Shown one piece after another: positions 25,587 through 35,581 of a DNA stretch of 64,000 nucleotides (the first letter of the stretch is position 1; every line of letters starts with the position of its first letter). The stretch covers positions 186,001 to 250,000 of the forward strand of contig CP063167.1 in the NCBI GenBank assembly GCA_016806145.1, read 5' to 3'. The position numbers and the translations under genes were made by a program. Source of the DNA: Variovorax paradoxus (GTDB lineage Bacteria; Pseudomonadota; Gammaproteobacteria; Burkholderiales; Burkholderiaceae_C). The notes below the pieces were generated by a model. That model saw only the letters and a program-made list of their open reading frames with translations, made no database searches and was not told the DNA's origin.

Positions 25587-25618
25587 GGCGGATGGGGACT
25601 GAAGAAGGGAAGGCGGGC

Positions 25619-26761
25619 TCAGACTTCGCTGCCCGCGGGTCGGTGGCTCTGGTAGAGCGTTTGCAGCCGCTCGAGCGCGGCCGGGGCCGCGAGCCGGTCG
25701 GCGAGCATCTCGCGCACCAGCGCCGAGGCCGCGGTCTGGAACGGGATGTAGCCCGGATGGCGCGGCCGCACGATCGCGGCCTCGAGCGTGGCCTCGGTCT
25801 GCGCGAAGAAGCCGTTCCAGGCGACGTTGACGCGCGCATGGCTCCACGCGCTGCGCGCGCTCGGCTGGCCGTCGGCGAAGGGAATGAAGTCCTCCTGCAT
25901 CGCCGGGCTCATCAGCGCGACGAGGTGGGCACGCAGCGCATCGCTGACCGTCGCGCGCCGGCTCACCGCGAGGCCGGTGCCGCCGAGCGTCGAGCCGAGG
26001 CCGTGCGAACCCGCGGGCACGTCGGCGAAGTGCAGCGGCCGCGTGCCGGCGCCGGCCACCGCGTAGTTGACGTAGCCGTAGACCAGCGGGCAGTACACGG
26101 CCTGCGCATCGCGCGACATCGCATCGAGGATGCCGATCGGGTTGAGCCCGGCCCAGCCGCGGAAGGCCAGCGCATGCAGCTCCGACAGCAGTTCCCAGGC
26201 CGTGGTGGCACCTTGGCCCCTGAACAGCCGGCCGGGCTCGCTGCCCGTGGGCGCGTCGCCGTGCGCGGCCGCCATGCTGAACAGCGAAAGCGCCGCATGC
26301 GGGCCGGCCAGCGACAGGCACACCGGCTGGCGCGCGGCCAGCGCGAGCACCTCGGTCCAGCTGCTCGGCAGCGCGCCCTCGAGCCGATCGGTGCGCGCCA
26401 CCGCCACCTGCGTGGCGGCATCGAGCGGCAGCGCCCAGTGCGCGCCGGCATAGCGGTAGCTGTCGAACGAACGGCCGATGCTCTGCGCGCGCCAGCGCGC
26501 GAGCTCGTCGGCCGTGAACAGCGATTCGAGCGGCTGCAGGCAGTCGCCGGCCACCGCGTCGCCGATGTGCGGATGGTCGAGCACGATCAGGTCGTAGCGC
26601 TCGGCCAGGTCCTCGATCGGATGCGACTCGAAGCCCTCGAGCGGCTGGCGCTCCCAGTGCAGGTCGAGGCCCTCGGCGCGCGCGCGTTCGGCCGCGCGCT
26701 CGAGCGCGACGTAGCCGCGCGGATGGTCCCAGGTCAGGCCCTTGATCGGCGCGCCGCTCAC
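25619..26761 (-). CDS. Solute-binding-fold protein without signal peptide
   Basis: A 380-residue protein with the features of extracellular solute-binding proteins of sugar ABC importers: GLTWDHPRGYVALERAAER at the start, an ALPLDAATQVA hinge segment, and LGSTLGGTGLAVSR with MQEDFIPFADGQPS in the C-terminal lobe. The only plausible start is GTG at 26759-26761, overlapping the CaiB stop by four bases, and the N terminus MSGAPIKGLTWDHPRG has no signal sequence. It should therefore stay in the cytoplasm. It may bind the pathway substrate as a sensor, chaperone or enzyme accessory. The true periplasmic binding protein of the operon is encoded at 31010-32266. Confidence 0.82.
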   Translation of the reverse strand: MSGAPIKGLTWDHPRGYVALERAAERARAEGLDLHWERQPLEGFESHPIEDLAERYDLIVLDHPHIGDAVAGDCLQPLESLFTADELARWRAQSIGRSFDSYRYAGAHWALPLDAATQVAVARTDRLEGALPSSWTEVLALAARQPVCLSLAGPHAALSLFSMAAAHGDAPTGSEPGRLFRGQGATTAWELLSELHALAFRGWAGLNPIGILDAMSRDAQAVYCPLVYGYVNYAVAGAGTRPLHFADVPAGSHGLGSTLGGTGLAVSRRATVSDALRAHLVALMSPAMQEDFIPFADGQPSARSAWSHARVNVAWNGFFAQTEATLEAAIVRPRHPGYIPFQTAASALVREMLADRLAAPAALERLQTLYQSHRPAGSEV

Positions 26762-27963
26762 AGCGTCTCTTCCCCGATCACCTTGGCCGCGAGCAGGCCG
26801 TCGATGCGCTCGGTGCTCCAGCCCAGCTCGCCGAGGATCTCGCGCGTGTGCTGTCCCGCCAGCGGCGCGCCGCGGCGCACGCTCGAGGGCGTGCGCGTGA
26901 ACTTGATCGGGAAGCCCGGCGTCTTCACCTTGCCCTCGGTCGGATGCTCGTACTCGACGAAGGTGCCGTTGTGGACGATCTGCGGATCGTTCATGACGTC
27001 GGCATAGCCGTACACCGGGCCGGCCCAGATGTCGGCCGCGCGGAACACCGCGAGCCATTCGGCGGTGGCGCGGTGGCGCAGCTTCTCGCGCGTGATCGAG
27101 AAGATCTCGTCGCGACGCGCGAAGGTGTCGCGCTCGTCGTCGAAGTCGGCCAGCACCGGCGCGCCGATGGCCTGCGCAAGCGCGGCCATCTTCGGGAAGG
27201 CCAGCGCGAGGAAGCCGTCCTGCGTGGCGAACACGCCGTAGGGCGCGCGGATGTAGACATGCGCATGGGGCTCGGCCGTGCGCTCCTGCGGCTTGCCGGC
27301 CACGCTGAACACCGACAGCTCCTGCATCTGCAGCGCGACGATGGCATCGAGCATGTTGACCTGCACCAGCTGGCCCTCGCCGCTGCGCACGCGGTGCAGC
27401 AGCGCGGCGATCACGGCCTCGAAGGCGGTCGAGGCCGTGATGGCGTCGACCAGGTACTGGCCCGCGGGCGACGGCGGCTCGCCGGCGCGGCCCGTGGACA
27501 GCATGGCGCCGCTCATCGCCTGCAGCAGCAGGTCCTGCCCGGGCCAGAGCTTGTAGGGGCCGTCCTCGCCGTAGCCCGACATCGAGACGTAGACCAGCCG
27601 CGGGTTGATCTTCGAGAGCGTGGCGTAGTCCACGCCCAGGCGTTCGGCCACGCCGGGGCGGTAGTTCTGCAGGAACACGTCGGAGCCGCGCACCAGTTCG
27701 TAGAGCGCATCGCGGCCCTCGTCGCTCTTGAGGTCGACCGCGAGGCTGCGCTTGTTGCGGTTGAGCGAGAGGAAGGAGACGTTGATGCGGTTGCCGCGCG
27801 CGCCGCCGGCCGAGACATGGCGCTGCCATTCGCCGGCGACCGGCTCGACCTTGATGACGTCGGCGCCCAGGTCGCCCAGGCGCTGGGCCGCGAAGGGGCC
27901 GGCCATGGCGATGGAGCAGTCGAGGACGCGGAAGCCCTCGAGGATGGCGGAGGATTTGTTCAT
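26758..27963 (-). CDS. CaiB/BaiF-type class III CoA-transferase
   Basis: A 401-residue formyl-CoA-transferase-family protein. MAGPFAAQRLGDLGADVIKV near residues 20-39, LNRNKRSLAVDLKS (67-80), YRPGVAERLGVDY (101-113) and the catalytic aspartate D173 in GQYLVDAITAST are as expected. It moves CoA from one carboxylic acid to another. Its presence directly after a sugar-type ABC ATPase and before an enoyl-CoA hydratase suggests activation of a sugar-derived acid. The next gene starts inside its stop codon (GTGA), so expression is coupled. Confidence 0.92.
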   Translation of the reverse strand: MNKSSAILEGFRVLDCSIAMAGPFAAQRLGDLGADVIKVEPVAGEWQRHVSAGGARGNRINVSFLSLNRNKRSLAVDLKSDEGRDALYELVRGSDVFLQNYRPGVAERLGVDYATLSKINPRLVYVSMSGYGEDGPYKLWPGQDLLLQAMSGAMLSTGRAGEPPSPAGQYLVDAITASTAFEAVIAALLHRVRSGEGQLVQVNMLDAIVALQMQELSVFSVAGKPQERTAEPHAHVYIRAPYGVFATQDGFLALAFPKMAALAQAIGAPVLADFDDERDTFARRDEIFSITREKLRHRATAEWLAVFRAADIWAGPVYGYADVMNDPQIVHNGTFVEYEHPTEGKVKTPGFPIKFTRTPSSVRRGAPLAGQHTREILGELGWSTERIDGLLAAKVIGEETL

Positions 27964-27995
27964 GGAGTGTGTTGGCGATGAGGGGTGGGAAGAAT

Positions 27996-29177
<1,182 letters not shown>

Positions 29178-29206
29178 GGCTGTGTATTCGGTTCGATGGT
29201 TCGGGG

Positions 29207-30037
29207 TCAGCCCTTGACGCTGCCGGCGGTCATGCCGGAGACGACGTGGCGCTGCACGATCAGGTAGAAGATGACGGCCGGCAGCGTGTACATCACGCCC
29301 ACCGCCATCACGGCATCGAGCGGCGTGCTGAGCTCGCCGATGAAGCCGGCCAGGCCGACGGAGGCCGTGTGCAGCCGCTCCTCGGTGATCAGCGTCTGCG
29401 CGAACACGTACTCGTTCCAGCCATGGAAGAAGGAGATCACCGCGGCCGCGGCCAGCGTGGGCGCGATCAGCGGCACCACCACGCCCAGCACGATGCCGAT
29501 GCGCGAGCAGCCGTCCACCCGCGCGGCCTCCTCGACCTCGATCGGCACGCCGTCGATGGCGCCCTTGAGGATCCAGGTGATCACCGGCACGGTGAAGGCG
29601 GTGTTCGCGAGGATCAGGCCGCTCAGGGTGTTGAGCAGCTGCATCTGCGCGAAGATCGCGTACAGCGGCACCACCAGCATCGCCTCGGGCAGCATCTGGG
29701 TGGCGAACAGGCCGAAGCCGATCGCGCCCTTGCCGCCGAAGCGGAAGCGCGACAGCGCATAGGCCGGGAACACCGCCAGCGCGATGCTCAGCACCGTGGT
29801 GCCGATCGCGACGCAGGCGCTGTTGAAGAGCCAGCTCGCCACCGGCTTGATGGCGAACACGCTCGCGTACACCGGCAGTTGCCCCAGCGAGGGCAGCAGC
29901 TGCGGCCGGTCGGCGAACAGCGCCTCGGTGGGCGTGAGCGAGGTCACCAGCATCCAGTAGATGGGGAAGGCCGCGGCGCCCAGCAGCACCAGCACCGCGA
30001 GCATGCGCAGCGCCTGTCGGCTCATGGCGGCGTGCAT
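29207..30037 (-). CDS. Sugar ABC transporter permease (MalG-like)
   Basis: A 276-residue inner-membrane subunit with about six transmembrane helices, beginning MHAAMSRQALRMLAVLVLLG. The EAA loop that docks with the ATPase reads EVEEAARVDGCSRIGIVLGV. Its ATG at 30035-30037 shares one base with the stop of the upstream permease (TGATG), so the pair is translationally coupled. Forms the channel with the MalF-like protein. Confidence 0.94.
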   Translation of the reverse strand: MHAAMSRQALRMLAVLVLLGAAAFPIYWMLVTSLTPTEALFADRPQLLPSLGQLPVYASVFAIKPVASWLFNSACVAIGTTVLSIALAVFPAYALSRFRFGGKGAIGFGLFATQMLPEAMLVVPLYAIFAQMQLLNTLSGLILANTAFTVPVITWILKGAIDGVPIEVEEAARVDGCSRIGIVLGVVVPLIAPTLAAAAVISFFHGWNEYVFAQTLITEERLHTASVGLAGFIGELSTPLDAVMAVGVMYTLPAVIFYLIVQRHVVSGMTAGSVKG

Positions 30038-30987
30038 CAGCGCTCTCCTTCGCGTTCGGCGCGCGCGGTGTAGCGGAAGTACACCAGCGTCACGGCCAGC
30101 GCGATCGCCACGCCCACCATGCCGACGGCCGCGGCCTGGCCCAGGTGGTGGTTGACGAAGGCGCGCCGGTAGAGGTCGATCACCAGCGTGTTGGTGGCGC
30201 CCACCGGCCCGCCCTGCGTGAGCAGCCAGATCAGGTCGAAGCGGCGCAGCGACCAGATGGTGGAGAACAGCGCCAGCAGCGCGACCGAGGGCCGGATGGT
30301 GGGCCACACCACCGCCTTGAACACGCTGAGCCGGTCGGCGCCGTCCATCACGGCGGCCTCGCGCAACTCGGACGGCACGCCCTGCAGCGCCGCCAGCAGC
30401 ACCACCGAGGCGAACGGGAAGATCTGCCAGATGGTCGTGATCAGCACCGCGGGCATGGCGTGCTGCATGCTGTCGAGCCAGTTCTCGCTGCCCGCGGCGA
30501 TGCCGAAGAAGCGCAGCGTGTGGCCGAACACGCCGTACTGGGCGTTGTAGATCCAGATGAAGATCAGCGCCACCGCGACCGGCGGCGCGGCCCACGGGAT
30601 GGTGACGGCGGCGCGCGCGATGCCGCGGCCGCGGAACGGCGCGTCGAGCAGCAGCGCCGAGGCCAGGCCCAGCCCGATCGCCGAGGCCACGCAGGCCACG
30701 GTGTAGAGCAGCGTGGTGAAGATCACGCGATGGAAGTCGGGATCGTTCCAGAGGTCGGCGTAGTTCTGCAGCCCGACCCATTCGCCCTGCGAGGCCGCGA
30801 GCAGCGAGGTCGAGGTGAAGCTCAGCACCAGTTCGCGCAACAGCGGATAGCCCTGGAACACGAGCAGGTAGAGCGTGGCCGGCAGCACCAGCGCATAGGG
30901 CGCGAGCGGATGGCCGTCGAGGCGCGCGCGGCGGCGCGCACCCTCGCGGCGGGCCACCGCGGCGGCGGAGGACAGCGTGGCGTTCAT
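30037..30987 (-). CDS. Sugar ABC transporter permease (MalF-like)
   Basis: A 316-residue permease with about six helices. The first is PYALVLPATLYLLVFQGYPL, and the EAA loop is ELREAAVMDGADRLSVFKAV. ATG 30987 is preferred to a GTG two codons earlier (30993). It starts 22 bases after the binding-protein stop. Together with the MalG-like subunit, the ATPase and the binding protein it makes a complete CUT1 importer for a sugar, oligosaccharide or polyol. Confidence 0.94.
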   Translation of the reverse strand: MNATLSSAAAVARREGARRRARLDGHPLAPYALVLPATLYLLVFQGYPLLRELVLSFTSTSLLAASQGEWVGLQNYADLWNDPDFHRVIFTTLLYTVACVASAIGLGLASALLLDAPFRGRGIARAAVTIPWAAPPVAVALIFIWIYNAQYGVFGHTLRFFGIAAGSENWLDSMQHAMPAVLITTIWQIFPFASVVLLAALQGVPSELREAAVMDGADRLSVFKAVVWPTIRPSVALLALFSTIWSLRRFDLIWLLTQGGPVGATNTLVIDLYRRAFVNHHLGQAAAVGMVGVAIALAVTLVYFRYTARAEREGER

Positions 30988-31009
30988 CGTCACGGGATGC
31001 GGCGCGGGT

Positions 31010-32266
31010 TCAGCGCTTGAGCACGCGGCTCAGCACGGTCTGCTGCGCGTCGTTCATCGCCTTGGCGGGATCGACGCCACCCTGCAGCACCTTGATGACC
31101 TGCTCGATCACGATCTGCTGGATCTCGGGCGCCTTGACCTCGAGGCCCTGCGGCAGCGCGGGCACGCTGTTGGCGGTCTGCTGGTCGTAGACCGAGATCC
31201 AGGGCCACTTGGCGACCTCCTCGGCCGAGCGCGGCACGGCGATCGCGACGCTCGAGGCGCCGTGGATCAGCTGCAGCTCGCGCTGCGCCTCGGGCGTCAG
31301 CATCCATTGCAGGAAGGCACCGGCCGCGGCCTTGTTCTTGCTGTTGGCGTTGATGCTGATCGGCGCCAGGATCATGCCCTGCGCCTTGGTGGGGAACGGC
31401 GAGGGCGCGGCACCGAACTCGAAGCCCTTGGCCTGGGTCGCGAGGTTGGCGGCCACGCCGCCGTTGTCGACCTGCATCGCGATCTTGCCCTCGGCGAACA
31501 TGCGCCGGTAGGTGGCGGCGTCGGCCCCCTTGGGGATCGCGCCGGCGTCGTAGACCTTCTTGTACGCCGCCACGCCCTCGATCACCTTGGCGCTGTTGAT
31601 GGTCGGGTTGCCCTGCTCGTCGGACCAGCGGCCGCCGAAGCCGTAGACGTAGTTGCAGAGGTCATACCAGAAGCCGCCGCGCTCGGCCATGGTGGCGCGG
31701 TAGGCGTAGCCGTAGTTGCCGGCGGCGGTCGCGGCCTTGGCGGCGGCCAGGAACTCGTCGAAGTTCGCAGGCGGCGTGCCCTTGAGCAGCGCCTTGTTGT
31801 AGACCATCGCGTAGTTGCTGACCTCGAACACCACGCCGTAGCGCTTGCCGCCGATCTTCATGTACTTGTCGGGACCCGTGAGCGGGAAGGCGCCGTCGGC
31901 GATCACGTCGTCGATGGGCACGAGGCGCTTGGCATCGACCGCGGCATAGAACTCGGGCAGGTCGAAGCGCACGAGGTCGGGGCCGGCATTGCCGCCCATC
32001 TGCGTGAAGACGGTGCTCGCGAAGGACGAGAACGGGATCGTGACCGGCTGGATCTCGACCTTGTCCTGGCTCTGGTTGAACTTGCCGATCCAGGCGCGCA
32101 TCTTCTCGCCGCGGCCGGGCTCGGCGAAGCTCGATGCGGCGAAGGTCACGACCTGCTTGCCGGCGGCCTGCGCCTGGGCGCTGCCCGCGGCGAACAGCTG
32201 CAGGGCCGGAACGATGGCGATCGCGGCGAGGGCCGCGCGGCGGCCGGTGAAAAGGCGTTGCTTCAT
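31010..32266 (-). CDS. Periplasmic sugar-binding protein of the CUT1 importer
   Basis: A 418-residue family-1 solute-binding protein with a signal peptide (about residues 1-33; MKQRLFTGRRAALAAIAIVP, cleavage near AQAQA). Typical segments are PDLVRFDLPEFYAAVDAKRL, EVSNYAMVYNKALLKG, YRRMFAEGKIAMQVDNGG and AAGAFLQWMLTPEAQREL. First gene of the operon, 76 bases below the predicted start of transcription, so it is probably the most strongly expressed. Ligand unknown; the SDR, the epimerase and the XylX-like enzyme suggest a pentose, uronate or sugar-acid derivative. Confidence 0.93.
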   Translation of the reverse strand: MKQRLFTGRRAALAAIAIVPALQLFAAGSAQAQAAGKQVVTFAASSFAEPGRGEKMRAWIGKFNQSQDKVEIQPVTIPFSSFASTVFTQMGGNAGPDLVRFDLPEFYAAVDAKRLVPIDDVIADGAFPLTGPDKYMKIGGKRYGVVFEVSNYAMVYNKALLKGTPPANFDEFLAAAKAATAAGNYGYAYRATMAERGGFWYDLCNYVYGFGGRWSDEQGNPTINSAKVIEGVAAYKKVYDAGAIPKGADAATYRRMFAEGKIAMQVDNGGVAANLATQAKGFEFGAAPSPFPTKAQGMILAPISINANSKNKAAAGAFLQWMLTPEAQRELQLIHGASSVAIAVPRSAEEVAKWPWISVYDQQTANSVPALPQGLEVKAPEIQQIVIEQVIKVLQGGVDPAKAMNDAQQTVLSRVLKR

Positions 32267-32348
32267 GTGTGTCTGTCTCCGATGACGGCAGGCCCTGCCG
32301 TGGGATTCGAGGCGTCCGGCCGAAGCCGTCGCACTGCTGTTGGCGAGA

Positions 32349-32377
32349 TTATTAGCGCTAACTGTTAGCGCTAACAA
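32349..32377 (-). promoter_or_regulatory. Promoter of the sugar ABC operon with two LacI-type palindromes
   Basis: On the minus strand TTGTTA (32377-32372) and TAATAA (32354-32349) are separated by exactly 17 bases. TTAGCGCTAA occurs twice, at 32352-32361 and 32365-32374, the second inside the 14-base perfect palindrome TGTTAGCGCTAACA (32363-32376). The two boxes fill the spacer and touch both promoter hexamers, so bound repressor would exclude polymerase. A third half-site, TTAGCG, lies at 32386-32391. Confidence 0.82.
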
Positions 32378-32470
32378 GTACGACTTTAGCGTTGCAGCCC
32401 GTGGCTGCGATCACGGGATTTCCCTAGCTGGTGGTCGAGATCTCGCGTGGAAAGGCGGGGGCTTCGGCGG

Positions 32471-33232
32471 CTACTGCATCACCCAGCCGCCGTCGACGTT
32501 GAGCGTCTGGCCGGTGACGAAGCCGCTGCCCTCGGCCGCGAAGAACAGCATCGCGTTCGCGATGTCCTCGGGCGCGCCGCGGCGCTTGACCGACTGGTGC
32601 TCGAGCACGAAGCGCTGGTAGCCCTCGGGGTCGGGATGGATCTTCTCGGCATCGGTCGGGAAGGCGCCCGGCGACACCGCGTTGACCGTGATGCCGTGCG
32701 GCCCGAGCTCGCGCGCCATCGCACGCGTCATGCCCAGCAGCGCCCCCTTGGAGGTGACGTAGGGCAGCAGCAGCGGCCAGCCGCCGTACATCGTGATGCT
32801 GACGACGTTGACGATGCGGCCGAAGCGCTGGCGCTTCATGTGCGGCAGCGCGGCCTGCACGCAGACCAGCGCCGCGTCGACGTTCACGCCCTGCACGCGG
32901 CGATGCTCCTCGATGCTGAACTCCTCGATGCTGCGCGAGGGATAGATGGCGGCGTTGTTGATCAACACGTCGATGCCGCCCTGGGCCTCGAACAGCGCGG
33001 CCAGCCGCGCCGCGAGCGCGCCGAGATCGGCGAGGTCGCCGGGCACGAAGCGCAGCCGCGCACGCACCTCGGCGCCCTCGCCCTCCCCGGCCGCGATCAG
33101 CCGCTCGCCCTTGGCCGGATCGATGTCCAGCGCCAGCACCTGCGCGCCCGCGCGCGCGAAGGCCCAGCAGATGCTGGTGCCGAGTCCGCCGGCGGCGCCG
33201 GTCACCAGTACCTTCTTGCCTGTCATGTCCAT
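32471..33232 (-). CDS. Short-chain dehydrogenase/reductase
   Basis: A 253-residue classical SDR. TGAAGGLGTS (residues about 11-20) is the cofactor glycine motif, NNAAIYPS the strand-4 motif, and the serine of the triad is in VNVVSITMYGG with YVTSK giving the catalytic Tyr and Lys. The C terminus VTGQTLNVDGGWVMQ is standard. It probably oxidises a sugar or polyol to the ketose or lactone. It lies upstream of the ABC operon, separated by the LacI-box promoter, and downstream of a LacI gene by 42 bases. Confidence 0.92.
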   Translation of the reverse strand: MDMTGKKVLVTGAAGGLGTSICWAFARAGAQVLALDIDPAKGERLIAAGEGEGAEVRARLRFVPGDLADLGALAARLAALFEAQGGIDVLINNAAIYPSRSIEEFSIEEHRRVQGVNVDAALVCVQAALPHMKRQRFGRIVNVVSITMYGGWPLLLPYVTSKGALLGMTRAMARELGPHGITVNAVSPGAFPTDAEKIHPDPEGYQRFVLEHQSVKRRGAPEDIANAMLFFAAEGSGFVTGQTLNVDGGWVMQ

Positions 33233-33274
33233 GGTCGTGTCGTGTCTTTTGAAGTCGTGTGAGGAAAGAAGGGA

Positions 33275-34336
33275 TCAGGGCAGGTTCTCGCGCACCGCGA
33301 TGCCGGCGCGCACCGGCTCCACGCCCGCGAGCGCATCGCGGCCCGCGCGCAGGTTGGCGAAGATGCGCACGCAGTTCATCACCTCGGTCTGCGGGTTCTG
33401 GTTGATGGCCGCGTCGAGCGTGCCGTCGATCAGCATGGCGCGGGTGTCGGGCGTGATCTCGTGGCCGATGAAGACCACCTTGCGGTCGAGGCCCGCCTCC
33501 TTGAGCGCGCGGCCGATGCCTTCGGAGGCGCCGCCGATGTTGTAGAGCGCCACCAGGTCGGCATGCTGGCGCAGCAGGGTGCGCGCCTGGCGGTAGTTCT
33601 GCGCCACGTCGTCGTGGCCTTCGCGCAGGCCCACCACGCGCAGCCCGGGGAACTGCTCGGCCAGCACCTGCAGGAAGCCGACCTCGCGCTCCTCGTGGCC
33701 GCGGTAGCTGAGGCTGCCCGCGATCAGGCCGACCTTGCCCGACTTGCGGTCGAGCATGCGGCCCATGAGATAGCCCGCGGTGCGGCCGGCCGCGTGGTTG
33801 TCGATGCCCACATAGGCGGCGCGTCGCGAGCCCGGCAGGTCCGACAGCAGCGTGAGCAGGTGCACGCCCTGGTCGGCCAGCGTGGCGACGGCCTCGCGCA
33901 CCGCCGGATGCTCGAGCGGCACGAAGGCGATGCCGTCGCATTGCCGGCCATGGCGCAGCAGCCGCGCGGCCAGCACCTCGGCATCGAAGCCCTCGATCTC
34001 GACGCGGCGGCAGCGCACGTTGAAGGGCTCGAGCTGCTTCTCGACGATGCCGACGTAGTCGCCGAGCATGCGGATGAACTGGTTGGTGCCGGCCGGCAGC
34101 AGGAAGATCAGCTCCATCGGCCGGGGACGCAGCACCTGGTGCAGGCTCTCGTCGGGCAGGTAGCCCAGCTGGGCAGCCGCGCGCACCACGCGTTGCACCG
34201 TGGCCGAGCGCACGCCCTTGCGCGCATGCAGCGCGCGGTCGGCCGTGGCCTTCGAAACGCCAGCCACGCGCGCGACGTCGGCCAGGCGCGAGCGGCCGGG
34301 GGCCTCGGCGGAGGGCGTCGATGTCTTCGTCTTCAT
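33275..34336 (-). CDS. LacI-family regulator, RbsB-type sensor domain
   Basis: A 353-residue regulator. HTH RLADVARVAGVSKATADRAL (about residues 16-35), then a hinge and a periplasmic-binding domain more like sugar-binding protein RbsB (PMELIFLLPAGTNQFIRMLG; LVALYNIGGASEGIGRALKE). ATG 34336 precedes the HTH by 15 residues; a longer frame exists but extends into the spacer. It sits between the epimerase and the SDR. It may bind the TTAGCGCTAA boxes, or the second LacI protein at 22528 may. Confidence 0.9.
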   Translation of the reverse strand: MKTKTSTPSAEAPGRSRLADVARVAGVSKATADRALHARKGVRSATVQRVVRAAAQLGYLPDESLHQVLRPRPMELIFLLPAGTNQFIRMLGDYVGIVEKQLEPFNVRCRRVEIEGFDAEVLAARLLRHGRQCDGIAFVPLEHPAVREAVATLADQGVHLLTLLSDLPGSRRAAYVGIDNHAAGRTAGYLMGRMLDRKSGKVGLIAGSLSYRGHEEREVGFLQVLAEQFPGLRVVGLREGHDDVAQNYRQARTLLRQHADLVALYNIGGASEGIGRALKEAGLDRKVVFIGHEITPDTRAMLIDGTLDAAINQNPQTEVMNCVRIFANLRAGRDALAGVEPVRAGIAVRENLP

Positions 34337-34408
34337 GTCGCCGAGTATTCCGCGCAACGAGACGCCCTGCCGCGATGTCCGCACCGGCTCGCCCATCTTC
34401 TTCTCGCC

Positions 34409-35581
34409 TCAGTCCCAGCGGCCGGTGATGGCCGGGTACTCGTCGGCGGGCTGCGCGCAGATGGCGCGCACGCGCTCCTCGAAGGCCGCGATCTCGCCGC
34501 GCCCGTCGAGCACCGAGAAGCGCGTGGTGTAGCGGCGCTCGTCGCCGTGCTCGAGCCAGATCAGCTCGCCGCGCTCGCGTGCGAAGGGCTTGCCCAGCAC
34601 GTGGTTGGTGCTCGGCTCGATGCCCATCGCGTACTGGCCGCGCTGGTAGTTCTGCCACTGGAACTGGCACGGGAATTCGTCGCGGTTGACCTCGACCGCG
34701 AGACCGATGCCACGGCCGCCGTCGAAGCCCTCGTTGACCAGCGCGACCGGGATGCGCCCTTGCGCATCGGCCGCCATCGCATGCTCGTAGACCTGCTCGT
34801 GGAAGTCCGACTGCGGCCCGGGCTGGGTGCGGTAGCCCACCGATTGCTTGCGCAATGCATCGGCATGCGCGGCCCAGGGCGTGTGGCTGATCGGCGCGAT
34901 GTAGCGGCTGCCCTCGTCGAGCACCGGATGGCCGGCGTTGATGTGATAGCAGAACATGTGCGGCGTGCGATAGAAGCCGTGGTTGACCACGCGGTCGTGC
35001 AGCGTGAAGCCATGTTCGCCCACGCGCGCCTCGATGCGCCGCACCAGGTGCAGGTCCTCGCCGAACACGGCCGACTGCTGCACCACGCCCTCGCACCAGA
35101 GGATGCAATCGTCGCCCTCCCAGCGCTCGCCGTAGCCGGTGAGCCGCGCGGGAATGTTCGCGATGCGGCCGTGCAGGCCGCTGTCGACGGTCTTGCGCGG
35201 CGTGTAGTGGTAGTGGCCGGCCGGGTCGCTGTCCATGAACAGCGTGTGGTCGAGGCCGCAGGTCACGAGCAGGCCCGAGAAGGAGCGCAGCCAGCCGAGG
35301 CCGCCCTCGTCGGCGTTCTCGTGCAGCCCCGGATGCCGGAAGCCCGTGGGCGATTGCCAGCCGATGGCCGCGCCGCGGTATTCGCAGGCGCCCACGTCCA
35401 TCGCGCGGTCGACCAGCACCTGGAACGCGAAGCCGGTGCCGGTGCGGAACTCGAGGCAGCGGATGCCGCGTTCCACGCCGTCGCCCAGCGTCACCAGCCG
35501 CACGCCCGCGAACTGCGCGAGCGTGCCCGCGTGTTCGCGCAACTCGCGCCGGGTCCAGTGGCGGCCGTGGAGCTGGATCAC
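34409..35581 (-). CDS. DUF4432 aldose-1-epimerase-like protein
   Basis: A 390-residue protein with the galactose-mutarotase-like beta-sandwich seen in DUF4432. RDEFPCQFQWQNYQRGQYAM, GIEPSTNHVLGKPFARERGE and HINAGHPVLDEGSRYIAP are typical segments, with paired His and Glu residues in the sugar-binding cleft. It starts with GTG at 35579-35581, overlapping the isomerase stop by four bases. It probably interconverts sugar anomers feeding the Gfo/Idh and SDR enzymes next to it. Confidence 0.87.
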   Translation of the reverse strand: MIQLHGRHWTRRELREHAGTLAQFAGVRLVTLGDGVERGIRCLEFRTGTGFAFQVLVDRAMDVGACEYRGAAIGWQSPTGFRHPGLHENADEGGLGWLRSFSGLLVTCGLDHTLFMDSDPAGHYHYTPRKTVDSGLHGRIANIPARLTGYGERWEGDDCILWCEGVVQQSAVFGEDLHLVRRIEARVGEHGFTLHDRVVNHGFYRTPHMFCYHINAGHPVLDEGSRYIAPISHTPWAAHADALRKQSVGYRTQPGPQSDFHEQVYEHAMAADAQGRIPVALVNEGFDGGRGIGLAVEVNRDEFPCQFQWQNYQRGQYAMGIEPSTNHVLGKPFARERGELIWLEHGDERRYTTRFSVLDGRGEIAAFEERVRAICAQPADEYPAITGRWD

